Source of the DNA: Mangifera indica
Lineage: Eukaryota; Streptophyta; Magnoliopsida; Sapindales; Anacardiaceae
DNA: 64,000 bases
Assembly: GCF_011075055.1 (NCBI RefSeq)
Contig: NC_058139.1
Location: forward strand, 19,179,584-19,243,583
Direction of reading: 5' to 3'
The position numbers and the translations under genes are program-made. Of the stretch, positions 40,901-52,825 are shown piece by piece. Positions within the stretch are counted from its first letter, which is position 1, and every line of letters begins with the position of its first letter. The notes beneath the pieces were generated by a model, which was not told the origin of the DNA, did no database searches, and saw only the letters and a program-made list of their open reading frames with translations.

Positions 40901-42602
40901 CTAGTTAGAAATTTGTCTGCAAACTTAATAAAGCCATGTATAGACTCAAACAGGCATTGAAAGCCCGGTTTGACAAACTCAAAGCTACTTTACTGTCTTA
41001 GGGCTTTCTACCTTTTGTGGCTAATACTAGCCTATTCATCTATGAGTCTGATCAAGTTATTATGTATATATTAGTTTATGTGGATGATATTTTGCTAACT
41101 GGTAATAACATTACTCTTATTGAGACACTTATCTCTCAGTTAAACAACCAATTTGCATTAAAAGACTTAGAGCCTCTTCACTTCTTTCTGGGTCTAGAAG
41201 TCACTAGGAATAACAATGGCTTGCCTCTGTGTCAAACTATGTATGCTAAGGATCTCTTTCACAAAGCTAATATGCAAGAGTCTAAACCGAGTACCACTTC
41301 TTTTGCTACTGACTCGAAACTCTTTCCAGAAGATAGTGAATCCTTTGATCAACCTTTACTTTATTGTAACCTAATAAAAGAATTACAATGTTTGACTCTA
41401 ACAAGACTAGATATTTCTTATTTTGTTAATAAACTCAACCAATTTCTTCAAAATGCTATCCAATTGTAATGGAAAGCTTGTAAATGTGTGCTTAGATACA
41501 TTAGAGGTACCCTAAATCATGGATTATTCTTTCACAAAAACTCTACCTTATAGCTTGAATGCTACTCAGATTCAAACTAGGTTAGTAATATCCAAGATAG
41601 GAGGTCCACAATTAGGTACTATTTATTTCTTGATGCCAACTTGATACAATGGTGTTCCAAAAAGTCGAAAGTTGTTGTCTTATCATCCACAAAAGCTTAA
41701 TACAGAGCATTAACTCACACTGCCACATAAGTGGCTCAGGTTAAAACATTGTTCACTGAACTTAGGCTAGAATTTCATAAACCTCATGTCATCTAGTGCG
41801 ATAACTGGAATGCAAATGCATAAGCTTTTAACCCTGCTTTCCATGTTAGGACCAAACATATTGAGATAAATGCTCACTATATTAGGGATAAAATGGTTGC
41901 ACAAAATGTAGTTATTCAATATGTACCTACAGAACACTAAAAGGTTGATATTTTCACCAAGGCATTGTCTACTCATAAGTATAAATATCTTAAGAATGCT
42001 TTAAATGTTTGTAGTAATGATAAGTAACTAGTCTTCAATGGTTGAAATGTTAAAGTACTTTTTTGTTTTTCATTCTTCTCTTCCCTTTTTTTTGTTTCTT
42101 CTTCAGTTTAATGCTTTCTAACTGTATCTGGTACCTAAATGCATGTTGTGATTAACAACTGGGATGAGTAATAAGTGTCACATTTCTTTAGATTTATGAC
42201 TCATTAGATTCTTAATTTGTCTCTATTTTTTAATTGTGCTCAATAAATGGCAAAATGTATTTACATCTTGGAAGTCTTATAACCCACATATAGATGAGAA
42301 TTGGTTATTATTGTTAGTTTGGTCTTATCTCTTCTCAGTTTATTGCGAGTGACTATTTACTAATCTTACGTTAGTGTTTTCTAGTGGTTCTTACAGGGAT
42401 TCACTTGGAGCTGTAGTGCCAACAATATGATGATTTTTTTTTACAAACTGTGCTCACTTATCAAGTTTTCTTTCGTTATTTTGTATGCATTGTTGTCTAT
42501 CTTGGTTGGTCATTACATCTTATTTTGATGGTCATTTGCACTCTTGTGGTCAAGAAAGGCAGGTATTGTTTCACTACCTTTTAAACTAATTTTATGTTGT
42601 TA

Positions 42603-42835
42603 GAGCAAAGTGAAAGAAAAAAAAACAAAGGAAAAAAAAAGACAAAAAATAAAAGGAAGAAAAGAAAAGAAGCAAAGAAAAAAAAGGGGACAAAGAGGCT
42701 AGAAAAAAAAAAAGGAAAAGAGGAAACTAAGAAAAAAAACAAGAGTGAAAAGAAACAAGAAAACAAGAAAAAAATAAGAAAGACAAGAAAAAAAGAGAGA
42801 AAAAAATATATGTGAGAGAAAGGAAAAGTGAGAGT
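42603..42835. repeat. Long A/G-only tract near the 3' end of the copia element
   Basis: About 220 bp of nearly pure A and G on the + strand, with occasional C. It lies about 220 bp before the right LTR. Open frames on both strands here are artefacts of base composition (Lys-rich or Phe-rich). Confidence 0.85.
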
Positions 42836-43053
42836 GTTTATGGAGTCATATCTATGTATCACCTGAAAATTTACTGCTTCCTAATATACAATTTGGGAAG
42901 GATTACTGTGACCAACAAAAAGGTATACTTTTTTATAGGAAAATACTAGCGTATGAGAATGAATGAAAGAATGACAGTTTTTGAACTGGGACGTAACACT
43001 TAGGTGAGATCTTGAAAGTGTTGAGACTGAAGAGGGTCAAGTTTACAAGGGAA

Positions 43054-43378
43054 TGTTAGTATATAGGTGTGAATGATAGTTTTCGAACTATACAACACTG
43101 AGTTGTAATTTGAAAATAATGTTGTCCTCAACTGGAGTTTGACAATAACTAAGGGACTATCTTGTAATTTTTCAACCAATTACATAAGAGATTAAGATCT
43201 CTGTACTTTGTAATTTTTTTTTGTTCACACTCATTCAATAATAATACATTTTATCTCTTGTATTCTAGAGTCTTTGTTTTTTGTTTTCTTCTCCCTCTTG
43301 TGTTCTTGCATTTAGCTAAGGTGTGTTTCATCCTCGATGTCTTAAGTTAGATTATCAATAGAAACTATTGTTTCCACA
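43054..43378 (+). repeat. Right LTR of the copia element
   Basis: It starts TGTTAGTATATAGG, ends TTGTTTCCACA and is followed by the target duplicate tgcat. A purine-containing gtttacaagggaa sequence precedes it as a weak polypurine tract. Confidence 0.93.
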
Positions 43379-43384
43379 TGCATA

Positions 43385-43530
43385 TACATTTTTTATATAT
43401 ATAGATGATGTTTTATTATGTGATTAAATGATTTTAAATTAAAGATAAAATAACATCCAATCACATGATAACACATTATTTATATACTTATATTATATAC
43501 TAAAAGTATGTACACATAGTATTGTTCTTT
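43385..43530. repeat. Family C MITE copy
   Basis: The words ttattatgtgattaaatgat, tttaaattaaagataaaata, caatcacatgataacacatt and aagtatgtacacatagtatt follow the family C order, with roughly inverted halves. It inserted directly beside the copia element. Confidence 0.65.
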
Positions 43531-43914
43531 TTAATTTTGTCTATTATATCTGCATATGAAAATTTAATTTCTATTTATAGTTTTTGTTTATTTAGGACTG
43601 GAAATGTAACTAAATACCAACCTCCGAGTGGCTTGATCATGTTTTAATTACTTAATTAGTCTTAGATTATTTTTTAACCTACTTCACATGAATCCCAAAA
43701 TTGATTTATGCTTGTATTTGTCTCATAAAATAATTACCTCATTAATGATTGAAGATTAATAAATGTTTATATATTTTAGTGAAACCACTTAGTAATTAAC
43801 AATTACTTCACAAAATACAAATTACATCTTTCATGGTCGTTGTTAGTGCATGACACTAAATAGCAAAGTAATTATGATGCAATAAATTGATCAATAAAAT
43901 TATGAGCATAACTA

Positions 43915-44055
43915 ATATGTATAATTTTGTGTACAAACAATGATATATCATTATATGAATGAGTATTATTTTATCTTTAATTTAAAACTATTCAATCACA
44001 TGGTGACATGTCAATATTTGTGTATAAAGTTGTGCATATAGATTATGCACGTGGT
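43915..44055. repeat. Family C MITE copy
   Basis: tgtataattttgtgtacaaa, ttttatctttaatttaaaac and caatcacatggtgacatgtc, then a gtgtataaagttgtgcatat end. This is the same architecture as the copies at 20506 and 43385. Confidence 0.6.
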
Positions 44056-44072
44056 TTTACTCTTAATTGATT

Positions 44073-44861
44073 TGCCAAAGTACTATGTCCCACCCAAAGT
44101 ATCCTCTTATCTCAAGTTCCTGCCTTTTAACTATGAAAATTTCATTTAACGCACCCACGGGCGGTTAAAATTAATGAAATCTTAACTCCTAAAAATTGTT
44201 TCTTTTTCCCCCTTAACTCCTAAAAACTAACTATTTTCCCCATAGACTAAGTTTTCAAAAATGACATTTCTCCTATAGGGTTTAGTTTTCAAACTTCCCT
44301 ACCATCTTCGACGTCACTGTCGGTGGTCTCTTCCTTCCGAAGCTTCTTCTCCCTTTGACGATCTCTCTCTTCTTAGTTGAACGTCTCATCGAAGTTGAAT
44401 AAAGTCAGAGAGACAAAGAGCTTTATTAGGAAGATGAAACTTTTTGTTTTTCCAAAAGAAGACACCTGGAAAGATGATCATTTTCCTAGACGAAGATGTG
44501 ATCTTCATTGGCTAGCGTTCCAAAGGAGAGGAAAGAGACCATCGGAGCATAGTAATGCATCAAAAAATCTGTCACTAATGATGGTGCCAAATTTTAACGT
44601 CGGGGATTGAAAACTAAACCCTAAGAGGGGAAATGTCATTTTTTAAAACTTGGCTTAAGGGCAAACTTTTAGTTTTTAGGGTTTTAGGAGGGAAAAAGAT
44701 ATTAAATTTTGATTTATTTTTAATATTACAGATGAAATGATGATTTTACTCTTAAAATTAACAGACTTAACCTCTTATGGGTATGTTTTTTAGATTTTCA
44801 TAGTTAAAGGATAAAAACTTTATAAAGTAGAATACTTTGAGTGGGAGTAAGTCTTTTGGCC
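44073..44861. mobile_element. GGCC-type MULE derivative (family A), complete
   Basis: The left end, tgccaaagtactatgtcccac, and the right end, gagtgggagtaagtcttttg then gcc, are inverted copies of the family A termini. Nearly identical 9-bp target duplications flank the element: taattgatt (44064-44072) and taattgact (44862-44870). The inverted arms include cttaactcctaaaaactaac against its complement near 44670. The 320-bp interior is less AT-rich and holds a 77-codon frame with no domain. There is no transposase. Confidence 0.8.
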
Positions 44862-44939
44862 TAATTGACTAATAGACCTCCATTTAGGTGTTTCCATAGT
44901 TGCATGCATAGAAAAAAGTGATCATTTTCACCATAAGTT

Positions 44940-45383
44940 TATGCAAAATGACTATTTCCCACCTAACTTTTGATGAAACCATTGGTAACACAAAATCTAA
45001 TAAAACCAAAACTTTTTTTTCTCTTGTTTTGCAAAAACATATATTCAAGTTCACCAATTCACAATCATTTACAAGCATCATTTCTTCTTTTGGCTAATAC
45101 AAACAACAAGTAATGACAGGCCAAAAGAGAGGGTCAATAATAGTCAACTGACTCCATTTAAGTTTGAAGATTTCATTGTTAATATAAATATTAAAATTTC
45201 TCTTTCAACCATCTTAGATTTTATTATTTTTATTTTAACCCTCCTATATTTTATTTTTATTCAATCTTAATGTCTTTTAAGATTTATTATTAGGTATATC
45301 ATAGATTTTCTTATTCGTCATCTTCAAACTAAAGTCTCAAAATTAATGGTAAAAACTTTATCAAATAGGAAGAATTATTCTCA
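44940..45383. other. Short intergenic segment with possible family A remnant
   Basis: The word aaaatgactatttcccaccta near 44947 resembles a family A left terminus, and ggccaaaagag follows near 45119. No matching right end or duplication could be fixed. The rest is AT-rich. Confidence 0.3.
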
Positions 45384-45853
45384 GGGTATTGATTAAAATA
45401 ACCTTTTTTTGTCTTATATATATATATATATATAAAACTACATTTTTTTCAATTATACAAATATAACCATTTTTTAAGTTGATTTTACCTTTAAAAGAAG
45501 AAAATTATGAGATTTGGGGTTAGCTGAATGGGTTGGTTGGTTGGCTAGCCAAACACCTTACCAGACACTTGGCCAACCAATTTTTAAAAATAAATTGGTT
45601 GGTTGGGTGCTTGATCGACCAAAGGGCTAACAACCTGACCAACTTATTTTCATATTTTTATCTCATTTTATCTCATATTTCAGTCTTGGTTGGATGAGCG
45701 AGTGAGTTTATGCTTGGTTGGGTGACTCTTGGCTAGATGAGTATAGAGCCTAAGAGTATTTTGGATATTTTATGTTTTAGACTATATATGTATAATAAAA
45801 AAATGTGACTATATGTATATAAGAGAAAAAAAGGCTATTTTAATCAATCTTCC
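45384..45853. mobile_element. 470-bp MULE-like element with 10-bp target duplication
   Basis: The ends gggtattgattaaaataacc on the left and ctattttaatcaatcttcc on the right are inverted, and the similarity extends inward through tttttttgtcttatata. It is flanked by a perfect 10-bp duplication, attattctca (45374-45383 and 45854-45863). The interior has inverted words: ttggttggttggctagcc, ccaaccaattttt and aaattggttggttggg. There is no coding frame. The terminal sequence resembles the family B ends. Confidence 0.8.
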
Positions 45854-46036
45854 ATTATTCTCACTTGATTGTAGGGAAATTAATTAAAATAGGCGAACGA
45901 GTTACATTTTTATGTTTTTAGGCCAACATGTAGCGATTTAACTTTTATAAGCAAACAATAAATTCTATTCCTATTTTACCCCTAAGTTAAAAAAACAAAG
46001 TAACTTTAGTCGAAAAGAGAAAAGTGAAAGCTAAAA

Positions 46037-46870
46037 TTGAAAATCTCAAACCACAAACCACTTGCGAATATCCTTAGAGTAATAATGTCGGGCAAGCAGC
46101 AACATCGTAGACAAGTAGCAAAATTTCAGGAAAAGACAATACAATTTCAATGGCTTCAGAGGTCAGTTAATATTTTTGCTTTTTTTAAATTTTTTTTATG
46201 CCTATTTTTATTAAACGGATGTAAAAACCTATTATGGTTATTGATTGTTGAGTGTTGTTGAATTGATTGAAATAGGATTAGACAGTGTGTGCGATTATGG
46301 TCATTCTTGTGGCGGTTAGGATTTTTAGATTCAAACCCTAAATTTGTCGATTAATGTATTTGAATTTTATGAATGGTATTTATTGGTAATTAGAGTTGTA
46401 GTTTTGCCATTAATAGTGTGACATAAATGTTTAAAAGTATAACAATTGACCAAATAAAAACTGGGTCAAAAATGACACAAATTTATAGGAACCACACAAA
46501 TTGTACAATGTCTTGGAAATGGTGCAATGTCATCTCAACCACGCAAAATCTCGTATTATGCAATGTCCCGCAAATCGCGCAATGTCATGCAAACCATACA
46601 CTGTTCATGAAATGTCATGTTTGCTTGCACTTGTGAATTTGAATTATTTTAAACTTTACTGTTTAATGAATAACATTTCATTTTAAATTCGTTTTTGCAT
46701 AAATTTCCAATTAATGAACAGATAGGGGAGAGACGATTTCATGATGCGCATGATTTTAGAGTTACAATCAATATTCATAGTCATGAAGATATGATGAAAC
46801 ATATAAAGGCAAAACTAAATTCAAAGCGAAAGATATTGTTCAGACAAACATGTTTTGGACACTTTTAAAA
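46037..46870 (+). other. Left subterminal region of MULE 2
   Basis: It has a purine-rich leader and then a run of similar words separated by short spacers (gtgcaatgtcatctcaacca, attatgcaatgtcccgcaaa, cgcgcaatgtcatgcaaacc, about 46500-46620). It resembles the motif array of MULE 1 in style but not in sequence. No clear coding frame. Confidence 0.45.
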
Positions 46871-49383
46871 TCTTGAAGTACATGGATATAGTTTGACTTT
46901 ATTACATAGTATACTTTTCTGGCAAGTAAATAAGGGATTAAATGGGATCGAATGTAGATTTAGTCCGATTAAGTTTGTTATAATGATTGGACTGAGGTTT
47001 AGTAGGGAAGCAGATATAACTGAATACATAAAACGAATTTATCAAATTTTAGAGACAAGTATTTCCCAGATGTCAAATCTGTGAGTCATGGTACTCTCAA
47101 TAAAACTTTAATGTTTAAGTCATAGGGAAACAATGATGAGGATACGGTCAAAGTAGTCATATTATATTTAATACATTATGAATTATTAAGAGCAGATAAT
47201 CGAAAAGTGGTATCAGAACATATATTGCAGTTAGTTGATGATTGAGATGCATTCAATAGATTTTCATAGGGGACTATGGTTTGAAAGTTGACAACAAAAT
47301 CTATAAGTCAGGCGGTGGAGAAAAGGTATACATAAATTATGAATGATCATCAAACATATGATCCGAATATTTCAGTGCAAAGTTATGCATTAATGGGATA
47401 TACAGTGATATTTCAGGTAACCTTATAAATAAATACTAGGTTAAGTTAGAGTTACATTGTTTTTTTCTTTTTTGGTTTGATTATATGCTTCATCTCACAA
47501 TATTTTTTTATGGAATGCAACTGTGGATATATAAAACTCTCAGTAACTTAGGGGTTTTATGGCTTGCCAGTCCAAAGATAAGATCCCTCGGATGTTGAAA
47601 TGGAAGTCACTTGAATGCCCAGGTTAAGATCTTGTTAACAGTATATTTAAGACTTTTCAGATATGTTAATTTATATTTAACATAGAAAGCTAGTAAATTT
47701 GTTGTAACTTAAAAATTCATACATTTATCAAGATGTTGTCACTCCTGTGTTAAGTTCATCTACCAAAAAGAGGCAATTTATATGGTATAAAAAGGTCATG
47801 GAATACATGAGGTACGTAGAAGAATCTGATAATGACCATACCTCTATTCAATTTGGCGATATAATCCAATCTCTTTATCATGCATATCAAAGCACATCAG
47901 TACATAGTCTAATCATGTCTAAATGGATTGCCCCATTGATTGCCAGGTCTGAGCATCGGTTTACACATCGGTTGTCGATGTCCCCTCAATAGACCATTAG
48001 AAAATCTCTTGATGTCACCAATATTGGACTCATATCAACTATTGAAAGTGTTCGATTTAAATAAATGTTATGTGTGTTCATGAAGATAGTGGATCAACGT
48101 TTTAGACAATTTGAAGAGTGAAAGACATCAATTGAAACAAACGTTACAAAAATGCAACGTATGTTTTATGTCGCCCTTGTAGATAAGGTTAATGTTAAAA
48201 AAAAAATACATATGGTTAATATTGAAAATGCAATGATGATAATGATAATAATTTTGTATGATAACATAGGATGAGTCGACTAAGGTCATTATTAAGGTGG
48301 TTCAAAATAATGATATATGTTTATGTGATAATGATGCAATCACACGTAAGGATGCATATGAGGTGGTCACTAAGTACGAACCTATGGAGATACCAATATA
48401 ATCTCAGTCAAATACCTAAAGGACATTACGAGGTAGGATTATTAAGAAGAGATGACCATTAGCCCATTTACTGACCCTATGAGACAACGTCAGTCACGAG
48501 AAGAAAGCCAATGAACGTACACCGATTTTGGTCAATGGTATGATAGAGCTAATTGTAATGACACAACATTAACTTATTTACATGGCCCTTGTAAGAAACT
48601 TAACTAGTGGGACAAGCTTTGCATAGAAAACAAGTGGTTATCGGATGAGGTGACTAAGTTATCGACATATATTATATTTATACATTGTTGTTATTATTAA
48701 CAATGTAATTATAATCTATATTTTTGTTGTAATTTCAGCATATGGATAATTACCTAGTTATGTTACACCATTCGTACCCAGATGTTAGTTGGACTTGTGT
48801 TAATACATCCTTTGACGGTTGGCCAAAAAAACTTTTAATGGCCTCGACTATTATTAGATCCCATTGATGGGATATGTCAACAGGTGTTAGATCAAGCAAA
48901 AGATATGGGATACATCCTATGGGCGAAAGTTGACAAAGTAGTATATATGTTCAACATTATACAAACGCTAACACATTTCCAATTATGATTATTTTATACT
49001 AACCTTTGGTTATCATTTTTATAGGTACACATTTCTATCAATTACGATTGTCAACATTACGCGTGCAGTGAAATTGACCTTAAAACATGGACCTTGACTG
49101 TATATGACTCTTTAGTTAACTTCATAAGTTCCACAAATAGGTTCGTCAATATGGTGTTAGTGCCACTAGCTATTGGGAGGTTAAGATTGATGACCCTAAC
49201 ATGAAGCCGTTCACGCTTGCATGATGTACCGATGTTCCACATCAAGGCATGACCTTAGGTGATTGTGGAGTCTTTACACTTATGATGATAGAGTACTTAG
49301 CCACTAGTTGCCTATTTGACTATACAACTAAAGACACCATTCATTTGTGTAAGATAATCGCGTCTAAGATTTTCTCTCACTGA
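46870..49383 (+). pseudogene. Ulp1-like (C48) cysteine protease with DUF1985, broken
   Basis: Ulp1-type proteases cleave SUMO-like modifiers. In Kaonashi MULEs the role of the captured protease is unknown. The DUF1985 block GIECRFSPIKFVIMIGLRFS lies at about 46940-47000 and parallels the MULE 1 remnant. A second open stretch (47747-47992) holds linker sequence. The peptidase domain is recognisable near the end: HYACSEIDLKTWTLTVYDSL carries the candidate catalytic His (codon 49055) and Asp (codon 49106), and GDCGVFTLMMIEYL carries the catalytic Cys (codon 49264). His and Cys lie in different frames (209 nt apart), and stops are frequent upstream, so no active enzyme is encoded. Confidence 0.8.
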
Positions 49384-49945
49384 CCAGTGATTGATATACG
49401 ATATTTATGTACATCGTTTTATTATTATATTATTGCTTCATGTTTAATGTATATTTATTTTATTATTTCACAATGAACGGTCAATATATATTTATTTTGT
49501 TGCTTATTATGTTATCATGCTATTTTGTGATATGATGGAACAAAGTTTGGGTGGACTGAATATGTATATTGGATTGCATTTTTGGATACAATGTAAACAA
49601 GAATAAGATATACAATGGATAATGAAAATAATATAGGGGAGACTGGCAAAATTTTTTTCTAAACGTTAACATATAGTCAAATGCCCATTGAATATTTAAC
49701 AAGTTTATAATACAAGAAATAAAAATAAAAATAACCAACACATTGTAACAATTCTGTATATATATAAGTGATAGCAATGACTAATAACAAATTCTCTCAT
49801 CATCACACACGTTCAACACCTGCAACAACATAAATAAAACACAATTGTTTTAAAACAATATCATTTCAAATTCAATGTATAATAAACAAATTGATACCTG
49901 AATGGCTATGCAAGACCAACACGCAATGTCCTACGTCCTCTACTT
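49384..49945. other. AT-rich spacer between converging MULE 2 genes
   Basis: No domain was found. It is presumably the 3' ends of the two convergent remnants. Confidence 0.45.
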
Positions 49946-52660
49946 GTTTAGGATAAAGGGTTCATACAAGTATTTTGAGTATGTCTACATTTGTGACGTT
50001 GACTACAAACAGGTTGGCCTATTTCCTCCCTTTGTGATGGTCTTCTGTTGTGTTCCGATGGTTGACCTAAACATTGACATTGCATCGGGGGTGAAAAGAA
50101 CATAGAAAATACCTCCAAATATATCCATTCAAAAGGATCTCCCAATGGATCAACACTTTCTTCTATACTGTTTTCCAATAATCGATTAAATAGTACTTGC
50201 TCGCCTATTAATAACAATAAAAAAGATTCTAGAACCTAGCTATGGCTAAAATGTATGTACATGGTATATGTGACAATTGAAATTTCTTACAACTACATTC
50301 CTCGTAGAAAGATCTACTATATCGACTGACTGACCCACACCGTGAACTTTATATTTGTCTACAGTAATTGGTTTGACAACCATGTTGGGTGATTTAAGAA
50401 TATGACCTACCAATTTCTCCTCTGCACACAGAGTAAGTTGATTAATACAAGTCTCTGCATGATCAAACAAATATTAAAACAATAAAACTATGTATATCCA
50501 TTTTTGGTACATAATTTATGTACACAGATGAGGTGTTATCATGTGATTGGATGTTTCTTTATCATATGATGACACATATTTTAAAATCACCAAATTATAA
50601 ATGACATATCGCTGTGTATATGAATTATGTACCAAAAATAAGTACACATAACATTGCTCATATTATAAATGTACACTTTATCATTGTACACATAAGTTGA
50701 GAAATTAAAACTTGAAAAATTATATAGACCTACCAAGTTACGTTAGGTATAAAACCATTTCTGTATAGTGAAACGTGAAAACTCTAGTAGCATCATAACT
50801 GATAATTTTTGCGCATGTCGTGCCAAGACATTAAACGACTTTGCAATATTTATCGTCATTATATTATATCGGAGACTAGGGAAGTAAGCACGAGCCCAAC
50901 ATTGATAGTCAATACCATACAAATAAACACTCAGTGATGGATTTTCATAATTAATCATGCACATTGCCTTCTCAAAATGATAACATGGTGTTTATTTGAA
51001 ATGATGACCAAATCTAGAAGGTCACCTATGCACCCATGTAACGCTCTTAGAATAGGGGTCCAAGTCATCGTTTCTTCCTTTCCCCCGACACCAAATGCCA
51101 AATGATAAATTTGGTTGTTTTCATCCTTGTCATAGCAACAAACAGTGTACCCCAATATTGTTCTTTTAAAAATGATCTATTAATACAAATGATGGGACGA
51201 TAATATTTTCAACATGCTCTAATCGAACATCCTAAAGTCATAAAGACAAAATAAAACCGATTATCAATATTAATGTCAATGTATGTAACAGTGTCAGGGT
51301 TTATTCGTTTTAGGTTGTAATAATATATCAATAATTGTCTAAATGATTCCTCTGGGAAACCTCTAATCTTATTCAATGTCTAATTCTTCACACACTAAGT
51401 TTGAGTATAGGAGATATATGTTTTATACCTAACTACAACGTCTGTTATGATGTTTTTCAACCTATAGACATATTCAGTCATCGTAAACACAAACTATAAT
51501 ATTTTTCCAAGTTTCCATTTGTCTACCTATCTATGGTAAGGCATTATGACATCTCGAAGGCAAGTGTGATTTTCCAACTTTTGTAATACAAAAATATTAG
51601 TGTTTTGAAAATTTTCTCCTCGTGCTTTCCATTTACTTTGAGTATGTGCACATTTGATACCCTATTTTTTTTGTTTGAACTTGCCAACTTGAACTAATAA
51701 CCCTTTCCAAAGTATCCTTGTACATCGTATCTATCAACATCTGTTTAGACGTAAATTGATCATTCACTTTAGTTCTACCATCTCATGGTGGAGCTGAATG
51801 TAATGCAATACCCTCATTTTCCACATCCTTGTAAGGCTTTGGACCACAAAAAAAAAAAAAAAAAGATTTGAAACTTGTACGCTAATAGGAATGAGCCCAC
51901 CATGCCTTATTGGAGTGTTATGAAATGAACTTTTCTCAGCTAACACACTTGGACCAACCCCTATTTCATGACCACCCATGTTATCATCTCTGTTATCACT
52001 ATTATCATCACCATTATTACTATCGCTACCATCATCACCCTTGTCATCGCCAACATCATCACCTTAATCATCATAACCACCATATTCTTCTTCATTTGAT
52101 TGGAAATTATCTATTAGAACAACCACTCTCATAACATCTCTTTTGTGTACCTTACAAAGGTTCTTACTATTTCATAATATACCCTAACCTTAACACCATC
52201 ACCTTCGGGCATACTTTCTGGTTGTGTCTCACCGTATATGTTATCCAAAGAGTTAACCGCATCATCCATAACTTCAAATGATTGAACTCGGGTTGTGGTT
52301 TGGCTTGCTATTATTGCATGTTAGTTCTGACTTTTGTAGGCCTTGTAAACACTATAAGAAATACCATATCCTTTTTATAAGTCTTAGATAACCTCATCGT
52401 AATTCGAATATCAAAATCATTCTTTAATAAATATGGTACATCACTGAAAGTGGTTAGGTTTTGCATATAAATTTTTACAATAATGCAACTTTGATCAATA
52501 TACAAACGAGAACACACTGTTTCTACGAATCCATCATAATTTATTTTTTTATTGATTGATAAAAATGTCTAAACTCTACCAACATACTTCAAACTATTAT
52601 CACCTTCGTTAACCTAATATCCACCATATCCAAGCAAATATATTAGCTTACCCATTTTCC
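49946..52660 (-). pseudogene. MuDR-family transposase, full-length but broken
   Basis: Read leftward from 52660: a PB1-like N-terminal domain (about 52520-52310) matching the layout of the MULE 1 transposase, then an acidic Asp-rich linker (about 52080-51960). The MULE catalytic region contains YHLAFGVGGKEETMTW and LRALHGCIGDLLDLVIIS (51155-50955). It is followed by YFPSLRYNIMTINIAKSFNV and ARHAQKLSVMMLLEFSRFTI (50960-50745), the conserved region before the SWIM finger. The SWIM region itself is near 50470-50246 and is weak. A family C repeat separates the last two parts. Frameshifts and stops occur between blocks. The intact family counterpart would be the DDE transposase that recognises the terminal repeats. 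Confidence 0.85.
50497..50668. repeat. Family C MITE inserted in the MULE 2 transposase
   Basis: The terminal words ggtacataatttatgtacac and gtaccaaaaataagtacaca are roughly inverted. Inside are gttatcatgtgattggatgt and tattttaaaatcaccaaatt. It interrupts the transposase remnant between its core and SWIM parts, so it arrived after the MULE. Confidence 0.7.
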
Positions 52661-52739
52661 TATACACACAAAATTTTAATTAATTAAGTAACCCAGAAAC
52701 GGAATAGACAAAAATAGAAACTTCAAAGAGACAAAAAAT

Positions 52740-52825
52740 AGAACGCAAACCATGCAAATGCAAACGAAAACCACACAAATGCAAACTCTGCTAACGCAGA
52801 CCTTGCAAACCTTGCAATTTACCAG
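52740..52825. repeat. Short tandem words near the right end of MULE 2
   Basis: Repeated ...gcaaa/ccatgcaaatgcaaac... units: acgcaaaccatgcaaatgc, aaaaccacacaaatgcaaac, acgcagaccttgcaaacctt. They mirror the motif cluster at about 46500-46620 on the other side and may be subterminal transposase-binding repeats. Confidence 0.5.

Larger units (their letters stand above)
36225..42010 (+). pseudogene. copia pol remnant, interrupted by a 2.2-kb LTR
   Basis: Protease: AWFMDLGATEY near 36230, where the usual D-S/T-G-A active site reads DLGA. Next come the GAG-pre-integrase block (VLCVPHITRNLFSISK) up to 36626 and, after the nested LTR, HDRLGHPNSK near 39150. The integrase core has FMDDYNR, VQSDWGEEY and ERVERKHRH near 39390-39640. 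Reverse transcriptase: CKWVFKVKHN (about 40632) and the catalytic YVDD at 41077-41088 in an open stretch 41017-41469. RNase H: RYIRGTLNHGL to about 42000. The conserved blocks run in one direction but with more than a dozen stops, so no polyprotein is possible. Confidence 0.9.
33671..43378 (+). mobile_element. Ty1/copia LTR retrotransposon, decayed, with nested LTR
   Basis: This 9.7-kb element is flanked by a perfect 5-bp target duplication, tgcat (33666-33670 and 43379-43383). It has LTRs of 322 and 325 bp, a tRNA-Met-type primer site directly after the left LTR, a gag remnant, and pol in the order protease, integrase, reverse transcriptase, RNase H. Integrase before reverse transcriptase defines copia. 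The LTRs differ at roughly 38 positions by eye (about 12 percent), mostly transitions, so the insertion is old. Pol has many stops, and a 2.2-kb LTR-like insertion interrupts it. The element is not autonomous. Confidence 0.93.

Noticed and set aside
42581..42862. Open frames on both strands (Lys/Glu-rich and Phe/Leu-rich)
   Set aside because: They are translations of a purine-only tract; no start context, domain or splice support.
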